Positions 1 through 6,102 of a DNA stretch of 10,589 bases are shown here, piece by piece. Below the pieces are notes generated by a model, which was not told the origin of the DNA, did no database searches, and saw only the letters and a program-made list of their open reading frames with translations. Both the position numbers and the translations under genes were made by a program. Position 1 is the first letter of the stretch. Each line of letters starts with the position of its first letter. The DNA comes from Bacteroidales bacterium (GTDB lineage: Bacteria > Bacteroidota > Bacteroidia > Bacteroidales > UBA932): the NCBI GenBank assembly GCA_017535125.1, contig JAFXUS010000034.1, forward strand, positions 1-10,589, written 5' to 3'.

Positions 1-74
1 AACACGCTGTCAAATTACTTGAAATCAGCGGGTTAGGTAGCAGGCGCACTTATATTAAAAAAATTAAATATTAT

Positions 75-110
75 GGTTTGAAAGTATTTTCTAAAAATTG
101 CTTTCAATCC
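75..110. repeat. Imperfect inverted repeat (hairpin) in the AT-rich leader
   Basis: TTGAAAG at 78-84 pairs with CTTTCAA at 101-107. Inside it, ATTTT at 86-90 pairs with AAAAT at 94-98 around a 3-nt loop, and GG/CC at 75-76 and 109-110 extend the stem beyond a T-T mismatch. This gives about 14 paired bases with two interruptions. No T-run follows on the plus strand. On the minus strand a run of seven T lies about 13 nt beyond the stem, too far for a typical terminator. It could be a regulator site, an RNA structure, or the remains of a terminator. The pairing is seen directly; the role is unknown. Confidence 0.4.
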
Positions 111-122
111 GAAATTCAAAAT

Positions 123-155
123 CTTCAAAACTCATCGAATCTTACGATTTTGAAG
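123..155. repeat. 8-bp inverted repeat in the AT-rich leader
   Basis: CTTCAAAA at 123-130 is the exact reverse complement of TTTTGAAG at 148-155, separated by 17 nt. A further TCG/CGA pairing (135-137 with 145-147) lies inside the loop. It sits about 180-210 nt upstream of the susC-like start. With this base composition, chance is a real possibility. Confidence 0.3.
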
Positions 156-330
156 TCGAATTCGCTCTTTGGCTCAATTTGTTACACGATTACGAATTTG
201 GAATTCTAAAAAATTATTGCGACCTTGCGCCCGTTTATTGCCTAATGCCAATTAAACGCTCGTTTCTTTGGCAGCCGAGACAGAAACTAAAAACAGGTTA
301 AGTATAGTTTATTGTTTAATTTAAAGTTAA

Positions 331-3300
331 ATGCTTATGAAAAAAGCAAAACTGTTCTTCAGCGCTTTGTTCGTATTCATTGGCGTGGCGCTTTTCGCAC
401 AGAACGTCACCGTCAAGGGTATTGTAACAGATGCTTCGAACGGGGAGACCATCCCCGCCGCTTCCGTCGTCCTTCAGGGTACCACCCAGGGCGTCGTCGC
501 GGATGCCAAGGGCAACTTCTCCATCACGGTGCCCAGCAACGGCGTGCTGCTCGTTTCCACGATCGGCTACCGGACCGTCGCCGTGCCTGTGAGCGGTCGC
601 ACCGTCATCAACGTGGCTCTGGATCCGGATTCCGAATTCCTCGAGGACGTCATCGTCGTCGCTTACGGTACGGCCAGCCGCGCTTCCCTGACCGGCTCTG
701 TCGCCGCCGTGAACACCGAGACCATCGAGAAGACCATCTCCAACTCCGTTACGGCCGCCCTCGAAGGCGCCGCCCCGGGTGTCCAGGTCAACAACACCTA
801 CGGTGAGCCGGGTTCCGCCCCGAGCATCCGTATCCGCGGTTTCGGCTCCATCAACGGCAGCAACTCCCCGCTCTACGTCGTGGACGGTTTCATTTTCGAA
901 GGCAACATCGCCGACCTGAACTCCAATGATATCGAGTCGATGACCGTCCTGAAGGACGCGACCTCCGCCGCCCTTTACGGCAACAAGGCATCCAACGGTG
1001 TCATCATCATCACCACCAAGAAGGCCAAGAACGAGGGCAAACCGACCGTCACCTTCACGACCAACCACGGTCTCTACACCCGTGGTCTGGCTGAGTACGA
1101 GCGCCTCGGTGCCGACGACTGGATGGAGATGGAGTGGCGTGGTTACCGCAACTATGCGATGTCCACCGCCGCGCTTTCGTACGATGAGGCTACGGCCGGC
1201 GCTTTCGCCACCAAGAACCTCGTCGCCGACGTGATCAAGAACAACATCTACAACGCTGCCGACAATGCCCTGTTCGATGCCAACGGTAAGCTGACCGCTT
1301 CGATCAAGCCTGGTTACACCGATCTCGACTGGGAGAAGGAACTGGTCAAGAAGGGTTATCGCCGCGAGTACGGCGTGTCCTTCGCCAGCAGCAGCGACAA
1401 GTACAACGTGTTCGCTTCCCTCGACTACATGAACGAGGACGGTTACATCCTCAACACCAACTTCGAGCGTTATTCCGCCCGCGTCAACACTTCCTTCACT
1501 CCGGTCTCCTGGTTCAAGGGCGGCATCAACCTCAACGCCACCAAGCAGGAGCAGAACTACAACTCCAACGCTAACGGTTCCTACTACGCCAACCCGTTCT
1601 ATCAGCTCCGTTACGAGGCTCCGATCTACCCGATCTACCTCCACAACGCTGATGGCTCCATCATCCTGGACGACAACGGCGAGAAGGTGTACGATACCGT
1701 CTCCGACTGGCGTTCCAACCGTCATATCATCTTCGAGCGCCTGCGCGACTACGAGCGCAACGGCCGCCTGACCCTCGACGCTTCCGCGTTCGCGACGTTC
1801 ATCCTGCCTTACGGCTTCGAGATTTCCTTCAAGGCCAACACCAACTTCCGCACCCGTCAGTACAAGAAGTACGACAACCCGGAGATCGGTGACGGTGCCA
1901 CCAACAACGGTCGTTTCCGTCAGTCCGAGTATCACTACAACACGGTGAACCTCCAGCAGATGGTGAACTGGTCGCATGACTATGGCCGTCACCACATCGA
2001 CGCCATGGTGGCCCACGAAAGTTACTCCTACGACTACAACTACATGAACACGATGAACTCGAACATGTCCCTGCCGGGCATCTACGAGATGGGTAACTTC
2101 ACCACGAACTCCAGCCACCCGAGCGGTTACAGCTATGATGACCGCAGCGAGTCCTTCCTCGGCCGTGCGCGCTACAACTTCAATCAGAAATACTTCTTCG
2201 AGGCTTCCTTCCGTCGTGACGGTTCTTCCCGTTTCTCCGAGGCTAAGCGCTGGGGTAACTTCTGGTCCGTGGGTGCTTCCTGGGACATCACCCGTGAAGA
2301 TTTCATGAGCTATGCCTCCTGGGTGGACTTCCTGAAGCTCCGCGCCTCCTTCGGTACCGCCGGTAACGTCGGTTCCATCGACTACTACGCCTACCAGGCT
2401 CTCTACGAGCTCGACAAGAACGGTGGCAACCCTGCTCTGTACAAGATGCAGCTCGCTGCCCAGGAGCTCGGCTGGGAAACCTCCCAGACCTTCGATATCG
2501 GCCTCGACGGCCGTCTCTTCGACCGGCTCAACTTCTCCATCGGCTATTTCGACAAGGCCTCCAAGGACCTCCTCTTCGAAGTCCCTCTGCCGTCTTCCGC
2601 CGGTTCTTACATCTGGGGTGATAACCCGTACCTGACCCAGCTCCAGAACATCGGTTCCGTGGCCAACCGCGGTTGGGAACTCTCCGCCGACGTGGACATC
2701 TTCCGGACCCGCAACTTCAGCTGGAACTTCGGCCTGGATGCCACCTTCCTCAAGAACACGATCATCAAGCTCCCTGACGGTGAGGACATCCCGTCCGGCT
2801 CCCGCCGCTACTCCGAGGGCCACTCCATCTATGAGTTCTACACCTATCATTTCGAGGGTGTGGACCAGATGACCGGTAACTCCCTCTATACCATTGATCC
2901 TGCGGAAACCAACCTGGCCGCCGCCCAGAAGGCCGGCAAGCTGGTGACCATCAACGGCAAGGACTACACGACGGACGTCACCTACGGTCTCAAGGACTGG
3001 AGCGGCTCCACCCTGCCGACGGTCTATGGTTCCTTCCACACCAACCTTTCCTGGAAGGGCTTCTCCCTCTACGTTCTCGCTACCTACGGCCTCGGCGGCA
3101 AGCTGATGGACGGTGGTTATGCGAACCTGATGGGCCACGCTGCGAACAGCACCAGGGCGCTGCACGTGGACGTGCTGAACTCCTGGAACGGTGTCCCCGC
3201 GGGCATGACCGAGACCTCCGCCAACCGTATCGATCCGAACGGCATTCCGGTGTATGACATGAACCTCAGCACCTACAACAACGCCACTTCCGATCGTTGG

Positions 3301-3534
3301 CTGGTCGATGCCTCCTACCTCGTTCTCAAGAACGTGACCCTGTCCTACACCCTCCCGGCCAGCGCCAACCGTGTGCTCGGCATTCAGGGCCTGACCATCA
3401 ACTGCGGCGTGGAGAACGCCTTCACGCTCACCAAGCGTCAGGGTATCAACCCGCAGTACGGATTCTCCGGCGGCCAGGATGCGACCTACGTGACCGCCCG
3501 CATCTTCAACCTCGGTGCTACGCTGAAATTCTAA
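331..3534 (+). CDS. SusC/RagA-type TonB-dependent outer-membrane transporter
   Basis: This 1067-residue protein is a complete SusC-family transporter, the barrel that imports oligomers across the outer membrane using TonB energy together with its SusD lid. Residues 1-24 form a signal peptide ending in ALFAQ. Residues 27-98 are the CarboxypepD_reg-like beta-sandwich typical of the family. The TonB-box-like segment LEDVIVVAYG is at 104-113. A plug follows, with SIRIRGFGSINGSNSPLYVVDG-type residues at about 165-186, then the beta-barrel ending in a C-terminal phenylalanine (GATLKF). ATG codons lie at 331 and 337; the second gives the usual MKK start, and neither has a Shine-Dalgarno sequence, which is normal in this phylum. 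Codon use is strongly biased (GGT, CGT, AAC, GAC, TTC), suggesting high expression. The substrate cannot be read from the sequence; both glycan and peptide importers belong to this family. Confidence 0.97.
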   Translation: MLMKKAKLFFSALFVFIGVALFAQNVTVKGIVTDASNGETIPAASVVLQGTTQGVVADAKGNFSITVPSNGVLLVSTIGYRTVAVPVSGRTVINVALDPDSEFLEDVIVVAYGTASRASLTGSVAAVNTETIEKTISNSVTAALEGAAPGVQVNNTYGEPGSAPSIRIRGFGSINGSNSPLYVVDGFIFEGNIADLNSNDIESMTVLKDATSAALYGNKASNGVIIITTKKAKNEGKPTVTFTTNHGLYTRGLAEYERLGADDWMEMEWRGYRNYAMSTAALSYDEATAGAFATKNLVADVIKNNIYNAADNALFDANGKLTASIKPGYTDLDWEKELVKKGYRREYGVSFASSSDKYNVFASLDYMNEDGYILNTNFERYSARVNTSFTPVSWFKGGINLNATKQEQNYNSNANGSYYANPFYQLRYEAPIYPIYLHNADGSIILDDNGEKVYDTVSDWRSNRHIIFERLRDYERNGRLTLDASAFATFILPYGFEISFKANTNFRTRQYKKYDNPEIGDGATNNGRFRQSEYHYNTVNLQQMVNWSHDYGRHHIDAMVAHESYSYDYNYMNTMNSNMSLPGIYEMGNFTTNSSHPSGYSYDDRSESFLGRARYNFNQKYFFEASFRRDGSSRFSEAKRWGNFWSVGASWDITREDFMSYASWVDFLKLRASFGTAGNVGSIDYYAYQALYELDKNGGNPALYKMQLAAQELGWETSQTFDIGLDGRLFDRLNFSIGYFDKASKDLLFEVPLPSSAGSYIWGDNPYLTQLQNIGSVANRGWELSADVDIFRTRNFSWNFGLDATFLKNTIIKLPDGEDIPSGSRRYSEGHSIYEFYTYHFEGVDQMTGNSLYTIDPAETNLAAAQKAGKLVTINGKDYTTDVTYGLKDWSGSTLPTVYGSFHTNLSWKGFSLYVLATYGLGGKLMDGGYANLMGHAANSTRALHVDVLNSWNGVPAGMTETSANRIDPNGIPVYDMNLSTYNNATSDRWLVDASYLVLKNVTLSYTLPASANRVLGIQGLTINCGVENAFTLTKRQGINPQYGFSGGQDATYVTARIFNLGATLKF

Positions 3535-3540
3535 TTATAA

Positions 3541-5157
3541 ATGAGCAAAGCAATGAAAACATCCATCAAGATATTGGCCGGGGCTATTCTTGCCCTGTCT
3601 CTCGGTGCTTGCCAGAAAGAGTTTCTGGAGACCGCTCCGACCGCATCGGTCGGTACTTCCTCCGTTTTCGCCAGCACGGATCTGGTGAAGATGGCTGTGA
3701 ACGGCATCGCTTACAACATGACGACCCAGCAGGCTGCCTACTCCCAGGGTTACTGCGGCGAGAACCGTATCATTTCCATCTATAACGAGTATCCTTCCCA
3801 GGAGTTTATCTACAACGGTATGTCCGCCGGTTGGGCCCCGATCATGAACCAGGAGTACTACTCCCGTTACACGACGGCCTACTGCAGCTACCCGTGGTTC
3901 TACTACTACAAGATCATCTCCAACGCCAACGCCATCATCGTCAACGTGGATAACGCCGAGGGCCTCAAGTCCGAGATCGACTTCTACAAGGCTCAGGCGC
4001 TGACCTACCGCGCCTGGGCTTACACCAAGCTCCTCGAGCTGTACTCCGTCCGCTGGAAAGACAGCAATAACGGCGCTGCTGACGGTGTCGTCCTCCGTCT
4101 GGACGAGTCCACCACCAGCATTCCGCTCTCCACGATGTCCGAGTGCTATGCCCAGATCTACCAGGATCTGGACGATGCCATCGCCCTCTTCAAGAGCTCC
4201 GGTATGGACCGCCCGGCCGGCGAAGTCTGGCTGACCAACATCAACGTCGCTTACGCGATCTATGCCAAGGCCGCCCTCAACCGCGAGGACTACGCCACGG
4301 CGCTGACGAACGCCAAGCTCGCCCAGGACGGTTATCCTCTGATGAGCAACGCCGCTTATGTGGACGGCTTCAACGGCCCGACCAGCGAGTGGATCTTCGG
4401 CAGCTTCGGTGACGGTTCCGAGAACAACTGGTACTGGACCTTCGGTACCCAGTTCGCCTGCAACGGTTACTATGCCAATCGTTCCCAGTATGGCGCCGGC
4501 GCCATCGACAAGGCCTGCACGGACAGAATTCCCGACAACGATATCCGCAAGGGTATGTTCCTGACCCAGGACAAGTTCCCTGAGTACAGCTTCTTCGATG
4601 AGGCAAACGTTAACCAGAGCCTTGGTTACATGACCGGTGACGATCTGTGGGATGCCGCCGAGGCGTACATCGCCAGCCGCACTCCGGCCGGTGTTGACGC
4701 CGCCTACGGAGCTGGTTACTTCTATGTCAACGCCCAGCTCAAATTCTGGGTCTTCGATACCCCGGGCGTCATGTACCTGCCGTATATCCGCTCTTCCGAA
4801 ATGGTGCTGATCGAGGCTGAGGCCAACTGCTTCCTGAATAACCTGGATGCCGCCAAGGCTGCCCTGGTGAAGCTGAACGCCACTTCCGGCCGTAACCCGC
4901 AGTACACCTGCGAGGCCACGACCCAGGCTGACATCTTCGAGGAGATCGTCCTCTACCGTGAGCTCGAGCTCTGGGGCGAAGGCTTCAGCTGGGCTGACTA
5001 CAAGCGCTGGAAGCGTGACATCGTCCGCGTCGGCTTCGCCGACGGCGGCTATGTCCACGTCGCGACCGCTACGACCATCAAGGCTACGGATTCCAGCTGG
5101 ACCTGGTCCATCCCTGAGACCGAGACCCAGTACAACACCGAGGTGGATCACATCTAG
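3541..5157 (+). CDS. SusD/RagB-type outer-membrane substrate-binding lipoprotein
   Basis: This 538-residue protein is the SusD partner that caps the SusC barrel at the cell surface and captures ligand. Residues 1-24 are a lipoprotein signal with lipobox LGAC and lipidated Cys24. The mature protein begins CQKEFLE, the usual SusD pattern. TPR-like helices carry RAWAYTKLLELY at 157-168. Other family signatures are YIRSSEMVLIEAEA at 415-428, ELWGEGFSWADYKRW at 476-490, and a C-terminal WSIPETE segment at 522-528. The gene starts 6 nt after the susC-like stop, so the two are surely co-transcribed. ATG codons at 3541 and 3553 are both possible; the second gives MKTSIKIL. Codon bias matches the susC-like gene and a strong terminator follows. 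The ligand is unknown. Confidence 0.97.
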   Translation: MSKAMKTSIKILAGAILALSLGACQKEFLETAPTASVGTSSVFASTDLVKMAVNGIAYNMTTQQAAYSQGYCGENRIISIYNEYPSQEFIYNGMSAGWAPIMNQEYYSRYTTAYCSYPWFYYYKIISNANAIIVNVDNAEGLKSEIDFYKAQALTYRAWAYTKLLELYSVRWKDSNNGAADGVVLRLDESTTSIPLSTMSECYAQIYQDLDDAIALFKSSGMDRPAGEVWLTNINVAYAIYAKAALNREDYATALTNAKLAQDGYPLMSNAAYVDGFNGPTSEWIFGSFGDGSENNWYWTFGTQFACNGYYANRSQYGAGAIDKACTDRIPDNDIRKGMFLTQDKFPEYSFFDEANVNQSLGYMTGDDLWDAAEAYIASRTPAGVDAAYGAGYFYVNAQLKFWVFDTPGVMYLPYIRSSEMVLIEAEANCFLNNLDAAKAALVKLNATSGRNPQYTCEATTQADIFEEIVLYRELELWGEGFSWADYKRWKRDIVRVGFADGGYVHVATATTIKATDSSWTWSIPETETQYNTEVDHI

Positions 5158-5163
5158 CATGTT

Positions 5164-5179
5164 TTCCCCGATTGGGGAA
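5164..5179 (+). other. Small hairpin just after the susD-like stop
   Basis: TTCCCC (5164-5169) and GGGGAA (5174-5179) form a perfect 6-bp stem with loop GATT. It starts 7 nt after the stop codon and lies 11 nt before the intrinsic terminator, and no T-run follows. It may protect the transcript 3' end; that role is inference. Confidence 0.45.
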
Positions 5180-5190
5180 CGACAATATGC

Positions 5191-5231
5191 AAAGGGGCTG
5201 GCCATTTTGGGGCCGACCCCTTTGTTTTTTT
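5191..5231 (+). terminator. Rho-independent terminator of the susCD-like operon
   Basis: AAAGGGGCTGGCC (5191-5203) pairs with GGCCGACCCCTTT (5211-5223). There are 7 outer pairs, one C-A mismatch, one T-G pair and 4 inner G-C pairs, closing a 7-nt loop. A run of seven T follows at 5225-5231 after a single G. It lies 33 nt after the susD-like stop and separates susCD from the downstream barrel-protease unit. Confidence 0.9.
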
Positions 5232-5252
5232 CGAGAAGCCTTCGTAAATTTG
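5221..5252 (+). promoter_or_regulatory. Bacteroidetes-type promoter (TTTG-N20-TAAATTTG)
   Basis: TTTG at 5221-5224 is followed after 20 nt by TAAATTTG at 5245-5252. This exactly fits the published Bacteroides housekeeping consensus of a -33 TTTG and a -7 TAnnTTTG. The -33 element overlaps the last bases of the terminator stem. The -7 element ends 4 nt before the ATG at 5257, so transcription should start at or within a few bases of the start codon. The match is exact, but no transcript data exist here. Confidence 0.65.
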
Positions 5253-5256
5253 AAAT

Positions 5257-6102
5257 ATGAAAAGAATACTTCTTGTTTTGGCATTCCTGCCACTCCTGCA
5301 GCCTGTTTTCGCGCAGGCCGTGCCAGCGCTGCTGGTTCCGGCCGACACCCGTTCCCTGGCCATGGGCGATGTCGCCCTGCCGTCGGTCGCGTCTAAACTG
5401 GACGTGCAGGCTTTTTACGGAATGTGGGCGCCGAAGAGCGCCAACAACAGCGTGATCGGTGCCGACGCGCTGTTTCATGTGGGCAAGCGCGTGGCGCTGA
5501 GCCTGGAGGGCCGTTACTTCATGGAGCAGCCGTATGACATCACGTCCGCGCAGGGCATGGTGACGGGCTCGTTCCGTCCCAATGACCTGATTATCGGCGC
5601 AGGCGTGGCGGTGTCGTTCGCCAAGGTGTTCGGCGCCACGATCAAGGCCCGCTATGTCGCTTCCGCCATCGCGGAAAATGCCAAAGGCGGCGCCTTCTGC
5701 GGCGACCTGTCCGTGGACTACCGGGCCGAGAAGGCTTTCGCGTCATTGGGCATCCGCAACCTGGGCTCCCAGCTCAGCTATGGCGGCGCTTCCTATGCGC
5801 TGCCGGCGATGGCCGCGCTGAGCGGCGGCGTCCGTCCCGTGAGCGGGCTGACCGTGGGCGCTGAGGTGGATTACCTCTTCAGCGGCGCGCTGATGGCCGG
5901 ACTGGGCGTGGAGTACACGTTCGCGGACATCGTGTCGCTGCGCGGCGGTTTCCACTACGGCGATCCGGCCAAGGCCATCCCGATGTATGTATCCGCCGGT
6001 CTGGGCGTGCAGTTCAAGGGCGTCCACCTGGACGTCGCGTTCCTGACGGCCTCCAAGACCCTTGGCAACAGCCTGATGTTCGGGCTGGGATATAGATTTT
6101 AA
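5257..6102 (+). CDS. PorV/PorQ-like outer-membrane beta-barrel protein
   Basis: This 281-residue protein has a clear signal peptide (residues 1-20, MKRILLVLAF to VFAQ) and then alternating-residue, glycine-rich strands typical of an outer-membrane barrel, ending GLGYRF. The early segment DTRSLAMGDVAL (30-41), the middle segment with GDLSVDYR and IRNLGSQLSYGG, and the late segment VEYTFADIVSLRGGFHYG resemble the PorV/PorQ family of FadL-like barrels. PorV is the T9SS shuttle that carries cargo to the PorU sortase. At 281 residues it is shorter than most PorV proteins (about 350-400, from memory). Its stop is directly followed by the ATG of a T9SS-sorted protease, so the two genes are probably coupled. 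It lacks a sorting domain itself. It could instead be a generic barrel of unknown role; PorP/SprF is less likely because its usual N-terminal motif is absent. Confidence 0.75.
   Translation: MKRILLVLAFLPLLQPVFAQAVPALLVPADTRSLAMGDVALPSVASKLDVQAFYGMWAPKSANNSVIGADALFHVGKRVALSLEGRYFMEQPYDITSAQGMVTGSFRPNDLIIGAGVAVSFAKVFGATIKARYVASAIAENAKGGAFCGDLSVDYRAEKAFASLGIRNLGSQLSYGGASYALPAMAALSGGVRPVSGLTVGAEVDYLFSGALMAGLGVEYTFADIVSLRGGFHYGDPAKAIPMYVSAGLGVQFKGVHLDVAFLTASKTLGNSLMFGLGYRF

Larger units (their letters stand above)
1..330. other. AT-rich region upstream of the susC-like gene
   Basis: This stretch is much richer in A and T than the rest of the window. No gene can be assigned with confidence. The plus-strand frame starting at base 3 is open from the left edge to a TAA at 207-209 (68 codons, ending in NLEF), so it could be the 3' tail of a gene starting outside the window; I do not recognise the peptide. 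A 67-codon ATG frame at 98-301 has no recognisable motif and looks like chance. Two inverted repeats lie at 75-110 and 123-155, and a perfect 8-bp palindrome CGAATTCG at 157-164. I found no exact TAnnTTTG promoter element. Near matches are TCAATTTG at 174-181, with a TTTG 21 nt upstream, and TTTCTTTG at 263-270. The susC-like promoter is therefore unassigned. Confidence 0.6.

Noticed and set aside
98..301. A 67-codon plus-strand ATG frame in the AT-rich leader
   Set aside because: It has no ribosome site, signal or motif, and its composition looks like translated intergenic DNA. A real small protein cannot be fully excluded.
316..3165. A 949-codon open frame on the minus strand opposite the susC-like gene
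   Set aside because: The protein lacks recognisable motifs and is rich in V, G and E in the pattern expected from reading biased codons backwards. The plus-strand product is an unmistakable SusC. The frame is open because TTA, CTA and TCA codons are rare on the plus strand.
3535..5478. A 647-codon minus-strand frame opposite susD and the start of the barrel gene
   Set aside because: It runs across a clear terminator and promoter, matches no family I know, and mirrors codon bias of the real genes.
5257..6102. Assignment of the barrel as PorP/SprF
   Set aside because: PorP/SprF proteins usually start the mature part with a motif like DPQFSQYMFN-NPAYAG, which is absent; the strand pattern fits PorV/PorQ better.
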